From Borrelia turcica IST7 (GTDB taxonomy: Bacteria > Spirochaetota > Spirochaetia > Borreliales > Borreliaceae), in assembly GCF_003606285.1 (NCBI RefSeq), contig NZ_CP028884.1:248001-312000 (forward strand): a DNA stretch of 64,000 nucleotides. Direction: 5' to 3'. How positions within the stretch are numbered: position 1 is the first letter of the stretch; each line of letters opens with the position of its first letter. The translations under genes were made by a program, and so were the position numbers. The notes under the pieces were generated by a model. It made no database searches and had not been told where the DNA came from. It saw nothing but the letters and a program-made list of their open reading frames with translations. Below are positions 7,948-16,417 of the stretch, one piece after another.

Positions 7948-8961
7948 ATGAAACAAATAAAACTTAAATTATTGCTGTTCTTAATAAGTTCTCTTTTCAT
8001 TATTTCTTGTGAGAAGGAAAAAGTAAGTATGAATAAAGCGTTACCTCTAGTCATAGCTCATAGAGGTGCTAGTGGTTATTTACCAGAACATACATTAGAG
8101 GCTAAAGCATTTGCTTACGCTTTAGGAGCTCATTACCTAGAGCAAGACATTGTTCTGACAAAAGATGATATTCCTATTATAATGCATGACCCAGAAATTG
8201 ACACAACAACAAATGTTGCAGAAATATTTCCTGAAAGAGCCAGAAAAGATGGGAGATATTACTCGGTTGACTTTACATTAAGAGAGCTTAAATCGCTAAA
8301 ACTTAGTGAAAGATTTGATCCTAAAACTGGAAAACCAATATATCCTAACCGTTTCCCCTTAAATGAATACAATTTCAAAATTCCAACTCTAGAAGAAGAA
8401 ATACAATTCATACAAGGATTAAACAAAAGTACAGGGAGAAATGTTGGAATCTATCCTGAAATTAAAAAACCCTTTTGGCATAAGCAACAAGGTAAAGATA
8501 TATCTAAGATCGTAATAGAAATGCTAAATAAATATGGTTATAAATCAAAGGAAGACAAAATTTATCTTCAAATATTTGACTTTGATGAACTTAAGAGAAT
8601 AAGAGAAGAACTTGGTTATAAAGGAAAGCTTGTAATGCTTATTGGCGAAAACGATTGGAATGAGGCACCAACAGACTATGAATACATTAAATCAGAAGAA
8701 GGCATAGCAGAAGTTGCAAAATACTCTGATGGGATTGGCCCTTGGATACCTCAAGTCATAATTGATGGAAAAGTAACAGGACTTACTTCCTTAGCGCATA
8801 AGCACAAAATGGAGGTTCATCCTTACACTATGAGAATTGACGCATTACCTTCTTATGTAAAAGACGCAAATGAACTACTAAATTTACTATTTAATAAAGC
8901 AAAGGTAGATGGAGTATTTACAGATTTTCCTGATGTAGTATTAGGCTTTATAAGAAAATAA
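7948..8961 (+). CDS. glpQ: Glycerophosphodiester phosphodiesterase lipoprotein GlpQ
   Basis: Hydrolyses glycerophosphodiesters, for example glycerophosphocholine from host lipid, to glycerol-3-phosphate plus alcohol. The N-terminus is a lipoprotein signal peptide ending LFIISC, with lipidation Cys at residue 21, so the enzyme is lipid-anchored. GDPD family residues are in place: HRGASGYLPEHT with H38, R39 and E47, then E65, D67 and H80. The 337 aa length is normal for periplasmic GlpQ. Sitting after glpT it forms an obvious pair: GlpQ frees glycerol-3-phosphate, GlpT brings it in. GlpQ is the serological antigen used to tell relapsing fever from Lyme disease because Lyme species lack it. RBS AGAGG lies 7 bases upstream. 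Confidence 0.96.
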   Translation: MKQIKLKLLLFLISSLFIISCEKEKVSMNKALPLVIAHRGASGYLPEHTLEAKAFAYALGAHYLEQDIVLTKDDIPIIMHDPEIDTTTNVAEIFPERARKDGRYYSVDFTLRELKSLKLSERFDPKTGKPIYPNRFPLNEYNFKIPTLEEEIQFIQGLNKSTGRNVGIYPEIKKPFWHKQQGKDISKIVIEMLNKYGYKSKEDKIYLQIFDFDELKRIREELGYKGKLVMLIGENDWNEAPTDYEYIKSEEGIAEVAKYSDGIGPWIPQVIIDGKVTGLTSLAHKHKMEVHPYTMRIDALPSYVKDANELLNLLFNKAKVDGVFTDFPDVVLGFIRK

Positions 8962-8997
8962 ATTTATTATTAATAATAAGGAGAATATTTAATTTTT

Positions 8998-10560
8998 ATG
9001 AGTAAAAATGAAGAAAAAGAACTAAAAGATCTTGATAATCAAGATTTTGACCTAATAATAGTTGGTGGGGGAGCAACAGGCCTGGGCATCGCAATAGATT
9101 CCATTACAAGAGGGAATAAGACTTTGCTTATTGAAAAATTTGACTATGCAAAAGGTACATCCTCTAGATCAACCAAGCTAATACATGGTGGTGTAAGATA
9201 TTTAGCTCAATTTAATATACCCTTAGTAAAAGAAGCACTTTATGAGAAAGCATTACTCGAACAAAATGCCCCTCATTTAGTGAATGAATGCGCTTTTGTT
9301 ACGCCTATATATAACATTTTTAGCCTACCCTACTACTATTTTGGACTAAGTTGGTATCATAACCTTCTTGGAAAGCATAAAAAAGCTAAGTACAAAACAA
9401 GATTATTATCAAAATCCGAGACAATAGAGAGAATTCCAAATATTAAAACAGAGGGTCTTAAATGTTCCGTGCTCTATTATGATGATTCTTTTGATGATGC
9501 CAGAATGGCAATAAGTATGCTTAGAACTTTTACCGAAAAAGGTGGGATTGCATTCAATTATACAGAACTTATAAGTTTTACTAAAGAGAATGGTAAAATA
9601 TCAGGGGCTGTTATTAAAGATAAAACAACTGATACACAAGTTACTATAAAGAGTAAATGCATAATAAATGCAACAGGGATTTTTGCAGACGAGATTAGAA
9701 AAATAGATGACCCTAGTGCCCCTAACATTATTAGACCTTCTCAAGGAACACATCTAATACTTAAGAAAGATAAATTTCATACAGACTATGCAATGCTTAT
9801 GCCTAAGACAAGTGATAATAGAGTCTTATTCGCACTACCTTGGCACGATGGAGTTGTTTGTGGAAGCACAGATGTTTCAATAGATAAAATTGAAGAAGAG
9901 CCTAAGAGCCTAGAAAGTGAAATTGAATTCATAATAGACAATATGAACGATTATTTAAATACTAAAATAAGTAAGAGTGATGTTAAGAGCGCTTATGCAG
10001 GTATTAGACCACTAATAGTAGATCCTAAAGGAGAGCAAAACACCTCAAAAATATCAAGAGATGAGAAAATATTTATCTCAGAATCAAATCTTATTACAAT
10101 TGCCGGGGGTAAATACACCACTTTCAGAAAAATGGCCGAAAAGACTCTAAAAAGAGCAATAGAAGAAAAATTAATATCTGACTCAATCTCTACTACAGAA
10201 AACTTAAAGTTGCACGGTTACTTAGAAAAGGAAAAAGTACTCAATATTCCTGAACCCTTTAGAGTCTATGGAAGTGATTTTAAAATTTTAAGTGAAATGG
10301 AAGGATTTAATAATAAGATTCATGCTGATTTATCATTAAATGAAGCTCAAATCACCTTTGCTATTGAATTTGAACAAGCAAAAACTGTAGAAGATATTTT
10401 ATCAAGAAGAACAAGATCACTTCTATTAAATGCAAAAGCCACAATTGAAGCTACACCAAAGGTTGCTGAGATTATGATGCAAAAACTTGGCAAATCTGAA
10501 GAATGGAAGAATGATCAAATAAAAACCTTTACAGAGACAGCGCAAAAATATTTAGTTTAA
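8998..10560 (+). CDS. glpD: FAD-dependent glycerol-3-phosphate dehydrogenase GlpD
   Basis: Oxidises glycerol-3-phosphate to dihydroxyacetone phosphate, passing glycerol carbon into glycolysis; in Borrelia it is often annotated glpA or glpD. The Rossmann FAD motif IIVGGGATGLGIAID starts near residue 20, followed by the conserved SSRSTKLIHGGVRYL near 57 and the AGGKYTTFR segment near 363. At 520 aa it matches single-subunit GlpD. The purine-rich AAGGAG is about 15 bases from the ATG, longer than usual, and no in-frame earlier start codon brings it closer. Last gene of the glp operon, followed directly by a hairpin terminator. Confidence 0.94.
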   Translation: MSKNEEKELKDLDNQDFDLIIVGGGATGLGIAIDSITRGNKTLLIEKFDYAKGTSSRSTKLIHGGVRYLAQFNIPLVKEALYEKALLEQNAPHLVNECAFVTPIYNIFSLPYYYFGLSWYHNLLGKHKKAKYKTRLLSKSETIERIPNIKTEGLKCSVLYYDDSFDDARMAISMLRTFTEKGGIAFNYTELISFTKENGKISGAVIKDKTTDTQVTIKSKCIINATGIFADEIRKIDDPSAPNIIRPSQGTHLILKKDKFHTDYAMLMPKTSDNRVLFALPWHDGVVCGSTDVSIDKIEEEPKSLESEIEFIIDNMNDYLNTKISKSDVKSAYAGIRPLIVDPKGEQNTSKISRDEKIFISESNLITIAGGKYTTFRKMAEKTLKRAIEEKLISDSISTTENLKLHGYLEKEKVLNIPEPFRVYGSDFKILSEMEGFNNKIHADLSLNEAQITFAIEFEQAKTVEDILSRRTRSLLLNAKATIEATPKVAEIMMQKLGKSEEWKNDQIKTFTETAQKYLV

Positions 10561-10562
10561 TT

Positions 10563-10590
10563 AAAAGGGGGATGCTAAAATCCTCCTTTT
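10563..10590 (+). terminator. Intrinsic terminator of the glp operon
   Basis: The stem AAAAGGGGGAT (10563-10573) pairs with ATCCTCCTTTT (10580-10590) through 11 pairs, one a G-U, around a 6-base loop, and runs into a T tract. It begins two bases after the glpD stop codon. Confidence 0.85.
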
Positions 10591-10676
10591 TTAAAATTCA
10601 AACAAATAATTATTTATAACTATCACTTCACAAAAATGATATGCAATTTTCAATAACATCTCTTTTTATCATGAAT

Positions 10677-10751
10677 CTAAATAAAAGCAACATAACAACT
10701 TTGAAATAGTAACATAACAACTAAAGAATAGAGAACAAATAACCATTGCAT
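10677..10751 (-). CDS. Possible 24-residue hydrophobic small protein
   Basis: A short open frame in the 339-base gap between glpD and the DUF327 gene. It has an ATG preceded, 10 bases away, by a full AGGAGG (10762-10767), the best ribosome site in this part of the window. The peptide begins MQWLFVLYSLVVMLLFQSC and ends after five more residues, so nearly all of it is one hydrophobic segment. The FQSC could be a poor lipobox, or the peptide may simply span the membrane. I recognise no family. The rest of the gap has no other gene that I can see. The strong RBS is the main argument; the short length and lack of a known homologue are the main doubts. A chance frame in AT-rich DNA remains possible. 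Confidence 0.45.
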   Translation of the reverse strand: MQWLFVLYSLVVMLLFQSCYVAFI

Positions 10752-10803
10752 ACTTAAACTACCTCCTATTTCAATTATTCATGTATGGCAACTACCCAAT
10801 ATA

Positions 10804-10840
10804 ATATGTCATAAAACCAAAATTATTAGATTATATGTCA
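10804..10840. repeat. Direct repeat ATATGTCA, two copies 29 bp apart
   Basis: ATATGTCATAA at 10804 and ATATGTCACAA at 10833 are near-identical and both preceded by AT-rich DNA. They lie upstream of the small minus-strand gene at 10677-10751, where its promoter would be. A paired regulator site is possible but unproven. Confidence 0.35.
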
Positions 10841-10899
10841 CAAACTACGGCTAATATATAAAATAAATTATGGCATTTATACTAACTTAAAATTAAGCT

Positions 10900-11394
10900 T
10901 CATCTAAGTAGATTTACAAGTAATCCTTGAATTTCTTCAAGACTACTTAAAAGTTTAATCTGAGAAACTTGATTTTGCAAAACCGAATAAGCAAGCTTAT
11001 CAAGCTTTTCATTAATAATTCTAATAATGCGATACTTGGGTCTCTTTACCTCTCCACTACTCCCTCCCTTTTGTTCCTTAAGAGAAATAGAAGACGATAA
11101 GACAATAGATAAAAATTCCGCTATAGTTTTCTTGTAAAAAATTACATTTTGACGAGAAGGCTCGCTTAAAAGCTTTTCTCCAATATCATTAATCTCATCT
11201 AACATATTTTTAATAAAATCAAGATTAAATTCACCATTTTCAAGCAAAATAAAATGTTTATCTTCTTTTACAAATTCTGATTTAAATACTGAAGAAAAAA
11301 CATTTGACTTACCAACATCAACCTTCTTTTTATTCTTTTTATAATCTCTCGGTTCAAGATTTAAAGCACCTGCTACTAAATTATTAATCTTCAT
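10900..11394 (-). CDS. YaaR/DUF327 family protein
   Basis: A 164-aa protein with no signal peptide or membrane segment. From residue ~60 to the end it follows the DUF327 (YaaR) pattern: a helix with a D-I-G-E-K-L core, a YKKTIAEFL helix, then R-x-KYRIIRIINEKLDKL and a final EEIQGLLVNLL helix. The family occurs in Firmicutes and spirochaetes, and its biochemical role is not established. The first ~55 residues are basic and probably disordered. The start overlaps the end of the bactofilin gene by 11 bases, so the two are likely made together, and an M23 peptidase lies just upstream. I infer a role connected with the envelope or cell shape from that company only. Confidence 0.75.
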   Translation of the reverse strand: MKINNLVAGALNLEPRDYKKNKKKVDVGKSNVFSSVFKSEFVKEDKHFILLENGEFNLDFIKNMLDEINDIGEKLLSEPSRQNVIFYKKTIAEFLSIVLSSSISLKEQKGGSSGEVKRPKYRIIRIINEKLDKLAYSVLQNQVSQIKLLSSLEEIQGLLVNLLR

Positions 11395-11935
11395 CTATTT
11401 TACTCATATCATTGAATAAGTATTTATTACTCTCTTCTATTTGAAAATCCCTAACGATCCTTTCTCCTTTCATTTCCTTATTCACTTCAATTAAAATATC
11501 TTCATCTACCTTATAAGAACCTGTATAAATAAATACATCTTTCTCAGATAGTCCAAGATTTCCAGTACCAATATTCATATATCCATCAATAATTGCACCT
11601 TCTTCAACTTCAATTGACCTGCACGAAATATTGCCAATCACACATCCTGACTGAAAAACCTTAATTTTATTGTCAGCATAAATGTTTCCAAGAACTATTC
11701 CAGAAATAACAATCTCATTTGCATTAATATTTGATTTAATTCTCCCCGTTTCTCCAATTATAACCCTCTTAGTAGAACTAATAGTTCCAAGAAAATCACC
11801 ATCAATGCGAATAAAATTATTTGAAATTAACTCCCCTTTAAAAAAATCATTTTTCCCTACTATCGTTTTGATTTCATCAAAAATAAAAGTTGACGCAATT
11901 TTCTTATTCTTATTTATACTCAAAAAATTCAACAT
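11384..11935 (-). CDS. Bactofilin (polymer-forming cytoskeletal protein)
   Basis: 183 aa. Residues ~30-125 are a run of short beta turns with the repeating G-x-I/V hydrophobic pattern of the bactofilin right-handed beta helix, including IRIDGDFLGTISS, VIIGETGRIKSNI and IVISGIVLGNIYA. Bactofilins polymerise without nucleotide and act as membrane-linked scaffolds for localised wall synthesis or hydrolysis. The short N-terminal and longer acidic C-terminal tails around the core are typical. It directly follows a membrane M23 peptidase gene (adjacent, no gap) and overlaps the DUF327 gene. Bactofilin next to an M23 peptidase is a recurring pairing in other bacteria, for example CcmA in Helicobacter, so a shape role is a reasonable inference. 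Confidence 0.88.
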   Translation of the reverse strand: MLNFLSINKNKKIASTFIFDEIKTIVGKNDFFKGELISNNFIRIDGDFLGTISSTKRVIIGETGRIKSNINANEIVISGIVLGNIYADNKIKVFQSGCVIGNISCRSIEVEEGAIIDGYMNIGTGNLGLSEKDVFIYTGSYKVDEDILIEVNKEMKGERIVRDFQIEESNKYLFNDMSKIDED

Positions 11936-12961
11936 CTATTTTGAAGCTCCCGTTGATAAATTTAAATACATATCCGGATTTATAACTTGAGACCCTATTC
12001 GAACTTCATAGTGAAGATGAGGTCCTGTAGAATACCCTGTTTGTCCAAGAAATCCAATCACTTGACCTTTTTTAACATAAGAACCCTTTGAAGTGTTTAA
12101 GCGAGACAGATGTGCATAAAGAGTTGAAAGTCCATACTTATGCTTAATTTGAACAAAATTACCATAACCCGTTGATTGATGACTAGCTCTAATAACCTCT
12201 CCATCAGCAGCTGCAACAATAGCTGTTCCAATTCTCACTCCCGCAAGATCTATTCCCTTATGAATATACCATTGTCTAGTAAAAGGCTCAATAGCTGGCC
12301 CAAAATGCAAAGAAATAATACCGTCTCCTTTAATAATCGGCCAAAGCGAAGGAATATCATTTAACAATTTATTTTGAGAATGAAGTAATTTAACTATACT
12401 CTTAAGAGGAGGAATAGAGCCCTCTATTGTACTTTTAACATTTTTAAGATCACTCAATTCTTTGATTGCATTAGCCTCTAATACTTGCAAATCAAGAAAA
12501 TCTGCAAGATCACCATCTAATTTGTTACGGTTCAAATCAATATTACTTTCCTTTATTTTCAAGGAAGTTCTAAGTTCATCTAACACCCTAGAAAAATTAC
12601 TAGCAACAGAATTAATCTCAACAACTGTGTTTCTAAAATCTTCAATCTCCGTTTCCGCAAGTTCATAATTTTTCTCAGTAGACTTAACAATAGATGTAAG
12701 AGTAACATAATTAACAGCTAGTAAAACAAACCCTATAAAAATAACAAGAAAAAATAAAAAAAATAAAAAAAGAGTCAATAAAGAAATCTTGATATTCTTA
12801 ACATTCCCTTTAACATGAGGAACAATCATGAAGCTAACATTTTGACTAAAAAAAGAGTAAATATTATTTAAAACTTTAAGAAAAGAACTAAAGATTACAA
12901 AGCAAAGCTTACCTAGTCCCTTTAAAAATAAGATAATTTTATACCTCATTTTCTTTTTCAT
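11936..12961 (-). CDS. Membrane-anchored M23 (LytM-type) peptidase with coiled coil
   Basis: Predicted peptidoglycan endopeptidase. One strong membrane helix lies near residues 62-85, then a heptad-like coiled coil at ~90-200, and a C-terminal M23 domain. The zinc and catalytic residues are present: H234 and D238 in HKGIDLA, H284 in YAHLS, and H315/H317 in GPHLHYE, so it should be active. I use the ATG at 12961, or possibly GTG at 12964, because GAGG lies 8 to 11 bases upstream; the frame opens 21 bases earlier at a GTG with no RBS. It heads the peptidase, bactofilin, DUF327 cluster. The layout suggests the bactofilin may position the enzyme, which is inference. Confidence 0.9.
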   Translation of the reverse strand: MKKKMRYKIILFLKGLGKLCFVIFSSFLKVLNNIYSFFSQNVSFMIVPHVKGNVKNIKISLLTLFLFFLFFLVIFIGFVLLAVNYVTLTSIVKSTEKNYELAETEIEDFRNTVVEINSVASNFSRVLDELRTSLKIKESNIDLNRNKLDGDLADFLDLQVLEANAIKELSDLKNVKSTIEGSIPPLKSIVKLLHSQNKLLNDIPSLWPIIKGDGIISLHFGPAIEPFTRQWYIHKGIDLAGVRIGTAIVAAADGEVIRASHQSTGYGNFVQIKHKYGLSTLYAHLSRLNTSKGSYVKKGQVIGFLGQTGYSTGPHLHYEVRIGSQVINPDMYLNLSTGASK

Positions 12962-13192
12962 CACAGACTCTACCTCACTCACTAATTTATAAAGCTAAAA
13001 CACTTAACCCCATTTTAAATGTTAATTAAACTCTAAATATTGAACAAATGTTACTTCATTTTAAAATTTGCTTACCTTGTAATCATTATCTCATAATAAT
13101 TCACAAATTAATCACCACAAATGCTTACAGTAACAATGTTACAAGTGACGTAAAAATATACAAACCAAAATAAATGATTTATTATTTATACA

Positions 13193-13792
13193 ATGAAAAC
13201 ATTATTTTTTGCAACTACTAATATAAACAAAATAAACGAAGTAAAGCAAATTTTAAATATCCCTAATATAAAACTTGAAATTCCTAAAAATTTTGATGTA
13301 CAAGAAACAGGTACAACTTTTAAAGAAAATTCCTTACTCAAAGCAAAAGCTTTATTTGAACTTTTAGATAGGAAACAACATGTTTTTAGTGAAGATTCTG
13401 GACTATGTATTGAAGCTTTAAATCTAGAGCCTGGCATTTATTCTAAAAGATATGACAAATATAAACTTGGAAAAAAACTCAGTACTCACGAAAAAAATCA
13501 GCTCATTATCGATTTAATGAAAAATAAAGAAAATAGAGCAGCGTATTTTGTATGTATAATTAGCCATATTTCAACAGATGGACAAATAAGTAACTTTGAA
13601 GGTGTCTTTAATGGTAGCATTGCTTCTAATATTGATTATTGTCAAAAAAATGGATTTGGATATGATCCAATTTTCCTAACTAATAACAATAAAAGACTCA
13701 GTGAATTGAATCTTTCAGAAAAAAATAAAATATCCCATAGAGGAATTGCATTTACTAAATTTAAAAAATTTATAATAAAAAATTTAGCTTAA
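13193..13792 (+). CDS. rdgB: XTP/dITP diphosphatase (RdgB/HAM1)
   Basis: Removes non-canonical purine nucleoside triphosphates (ITP, XTP, dITP) before they enter DNA or RNA. Family motifs: [17 protein letters not shown] at the N-terminus (the T/S-x-N-x-x-K nucleotide loop), the metal-binding [10 protein letters not shown] with GxYSKRY just after, and GFGYDPIF near residue 155 followed by SHRGIAF. 199 aa is normal. No clear Shine-Dalgarno precedes the ATG; the upstream bases are AT-rich. The 231-base region before it is a divergent promoter region shared with the M23 peptidase gene and contains the small dyad GTAACaatGTTAC near 13131. Confidence 0.92.
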   Translation: MKTLFFATTNINKINEVKQILNIPNIKLEIPKNFDVQETGTTFKENSLLKAKALFELLDRKQHVFSEDSGLCIEALNLEPGIYSKRYDKYKLGKKLSTHEKNQLIIDLMKNKENRAAYFVCIISHISTDGQISNFEGVFNGSIASNIDYCQKNGFGYDPIFLTNNNKRLSELNLSEKNKISHRGIAFTKFKKFIIKNLA

Positions 13793-13834
13793 TACCAAAA
13801 TTCAAGAATCGACCACATATAAATATTTGATTTC

Positions 13835-13863
13835 TTGTAAAATTGGAAGCAAAGATTTAAAAT
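13835..13863 (+). promoter_or_regulatory. Probable promoter of pepF
   Basis: TTGTAA at 13835-13840 (4 of 6), a 17-base spacer, and TAAAAT at 13858-13863 (5 of 6), giving a leader of roughly 48 bases before pepF. It would serve pepF, pcs and dedA, which are closely spaced. Confidence 0.5.
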
Positions 13864-13917
13864 AATTACTATTCATATTTACAATTAATGTCCTATTAAA
13901 GTAAAGGAGAAAATTTA

Positions 13918-15687
13918 ATGATAGATAGAAGTAAAGTCAATGAAGATGACAAATGGGATTTATCTTCTTTATTTAAAAGTAATGAAGAATATAAACAAGA
14001 GGTAAAAGAAATCAAATTAAAACTTGAAGAGTTTAAGAAATATGAAAACCTAGAATTTGATTTAAACGCATTCAAACAGTCTCTAAACGCTTATTACGAA
14101 ATTGCAGAAAAATTAGAAAGAACAACTTATTACACTTATCTTCAACTAGAAACAGATGTAAGTAATAAAGATTCAAATGAACTTAGAACAATAAATGTCA
14201 ACTTAGAAACAGAAGTATCAAATACTACTTCATTTTTTATTCCAAAAATATTAAAGGCAGACATAAAACAAGTAAAGGAGTGGCTTGAGGATAGCGAACT
14301 AAAAGATAAAAAAATAGCTGTTGAACACATACTAAGAGAAAAAGAACACATTTTAAGTGAAGATGAAGAGAAAATATTAGCTAATTATACTTCTCTTTAT
14401 TCATCTTATAATGACATATTCTCTTCACTAACAAATGCTGATATGGAATTTGGAGAGATTGACGGGAAACCTTTAACTAATTCCACCTACAGCTTATTTC
14501 TTCATAATGAAAATCAAGAGATAAGAAAAAATGCTTTCTTAAAATTTTACAAAGAATATCAAAAACATGAAAATACATTGTCCAATCTTTTAATTGCTGA
14601 TATAAATAAAAATAAATTTTTGGCCAAAACAAGAAAATTTGAAGACACTATTTCAATGAAGCTTTTTAAAAATAATATTGACAAAAAAGTTTATACAAAT
14701 TTAATTGAAACAGTTAATGAAAATTTATCCACTCTTCATGAATATTATGACTTTAGAAAAAACATACTCAATCAAGAATATCTTAATCACTATGATGTTT
14801 ATGTTCCTCTAACAAAAGACATAAAATTTAAAAATTCTTTTAATGAAGCTTGTGAAAAAATCTTACATTCTTTAGCAATACTAGGAAGTGAATATACTGA
14901 AGTGCTAAGAAAAGGATTTTTTAAAGAGCGTTGGGTTGATATTTATGAAAATAAAGGGAAAAGGTCAGGAGCTTTTAGTGCAGGGTCTTACAATGGCAAA
15001 CCTTACATACTCATGAATTATAAAGACGAATCAATAAGAGACATGTTTACTTTAGCTCACGAGGCAGGTCATTCTATGCATTCTTATTTCAGCATTAAAA
15101 ATAATCCATTCCCCCAATATCAATATTCTATTTTTGAGGCAGAAATAGCATCCACAGTGAATGAACAAATACTTGCAGATTACTTACTACAAAATGAAAA
15201 AGATATTGAAAAAATAAAATACATAAAATTAACCCAAATAGATGATCTACTTGCAACATTTTTCAGACAAACAATGTTTGCTGAATTTGAATATATTATT
15301 CATAGTATGATTAATAAAGATGAACCTGTGGTAAAAGACACACTAAAGACAACTTATGCCAATTTACTAAAAAAATATTTCGGTTCAAGTCTTAAGCTTG
15401 ATGAAAATAGCTCTCTTGAATGTCTTAGAATTCCTCATTTCTATTCACCCTTCTATGTGTATCAATATGCAACAGGAATTACAGCTGCTCTTTTAATATA
15501 CAAAAACATAAAAGAGAACAAAAAAGATGCAATTAAGAATTACATAGAATTTTTAAAGACAGGAGGTTCAAAATATCCCTTAGATTCTTTAAAAGTTACC
15601 GGAGTTGATTTAACATTAAAATCAACAATAGAAAATACAATTAATATTTTCAAAGAACGTCTTGAGGATGTAAAAAAATTATTCTAA
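13918..15687 (+). CDS. pepF: Oligoendopeptidase F (M3B metallopeptidase)
   Basis: Cytoplasmic zinc peptidase that cuts short peptides, useful in an organism that lives on imported oligopeptides. The HExxH zinc site is seen as LAHEAGHSMHSYF near residue 381, with the downstream third-ligand Glu in FEAEIASTVNE. 589 aa is within the usual 560-610 range. The family start DRSKVNEDDKWDLSSLF matches. A strong AAAGGAG lies 8 bases before the ATG. The next gene starts 15 bases after it. Confidence 0.95.
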   Translation: MIDRSKVNEDDKWDLSSLFKSNEEYKQEVKEIKLKLEEFKKYENLEFDLNAFKQSLNAYYEIAEKLERTTYYTYLQLETDVSNKDSNELRTINVNLETEVSNTTSFFIPKILKADIKQVKEWLEDSELKDKKIAVEHILREKEHILSEDEEKILANYTSLYSSYNDIFSSLTNADMEFGEIDGKPLTNSTYSLFLHNENQEIRKNAFLKFYKEYQKHENTLSNLLIADINKNKFLAKTRKFEDTISMKLFKNNIDKKVYTNLIETVNENLSTLHEYYDFRKNILNQEYLNHYDVYVPLTKDIKFKNSFNEACEKILHSLAILGSEYTEVLRKGFFKERWVDIYENKGKRSGAFSAGSYNGKPYILMNYKDESIRDMFTLAHEAGHSMHSYFSIKNNPFPQYQYSIFEAEIASTVNEQILADYLLQNEKDIEKIKYIKLTQIDDLLATFFRQTMFAEFEYIIHSMINKDEPVVKDTLKTTYANLLKKYFGSSLKLDENSSLECLRIPHFYSPFYVYQYATGITAALLIYKNIKENKKDAIKNYIEFLKTGGSKYPLDSLKVTGVDLTLKSTIENTINIFKERLEDVKKLF

Positions 15688-15702
15688 TAAAGGGGCAGGC
15701 TT

Positions 15703-16407
15703 TTGAAAAACTTAAATCTCATTGTAGCTTGGTCAGTACATATTTTAACAGCTTCTGGTTTAATAGTTGGTTTTTATTCAATAATCGCCATAGTAAATGG
15801 CGATTATTCTCTTTTATTAAAACTCACAATTATAGGGCTTATAATTGACGGGATTGATGGGACATTGGCAAGAAAATTTAAGATAAAAGAATTAATCCCA
15901 ACAGTTGATGGTGCTCTTCTTGACAATATTGTAGATTATATAAACTATACATTTATTCCTACAATATTTTTTTATTATGGCTACTTCATAAAAGATGAAT
16001 ACAAAATAATAATCTGCATTGGCATTTTATTCGCATCAGCATATCAATTTTCAAGAATAGATGCAAAAACAAGCGATGATTTCTTTAGAGGTTTTCCTTC
16101 TCTATGGAATTTCTTAATAATTTTCAATCTCATTTTCAATATAGGGCAAACTACAAATCTCATTATAATACTAATATGTCTTGCCTTAAGCTTCGCACCA
16201 ATTAAATTCATTTATCCGTCAAAAACCAAAGAATTTAAACTTTTAACAATTCCCTTAACAATATTAACTTCTTTAATATTAATATTGGCAATATTTATAA
16301 AGCTACCAGAATCTTATTTAAAAATATCAAAAATGCTAATAATTTTTTACCTTTTATATCTCACCTTAATTAGCTTGTATTTAACATACAAGACAAGAAG
16401 AAAATAA
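15703..16407 (+). CDS. pcs: Phosphatidylcholine synthase (CDP-alcohol phosphatidyltransferase)
   Basis: Joins CDP-diacylglycerol and choline to make phosphatidylcholine in one step. Phosphatidylcholine and phosphatidylglycerol are the main borrelial phospholipids, and this is the BB0249 position. The CDP-alcohol transferase motif D-G-x2-A-R-x8-G-x3-D-x3-D is complete: DGTLAR, then G in VDGALLDNIVD with both Asp, residues ~53-75. About eight membrane segments; 234 aa. The start is TTG at 15703 preceded by AAAGGGG. It lies between pepF and dedA in a compact operon. The choline specificity rests on the B. burgdorferi orthologue, not on a residue I can see. Confidence 0.88.
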   Translation: MKNLNLIVAWSVHILTASGLIVGFYSIIAIVNGDYSLLLKLTIIGLIIDGIDGTLARKFKIKELIPTVDGALLDNIVDYINYTFIPTIFFYYGYFIKDEYKIIICIGILFASAYQFSRIDAKTSDDFFRGFPSLWNFLIIFNLIFNIGQTTNLIIILICLALSFAPIKFIYPSKTKEFKLLTIPLTILTSLILILAIFIKLPESYLKISKMLIIFYLLYLTLISLYLTYKTRRK

Positions 16408-16417
16408 CGAGAAATTT

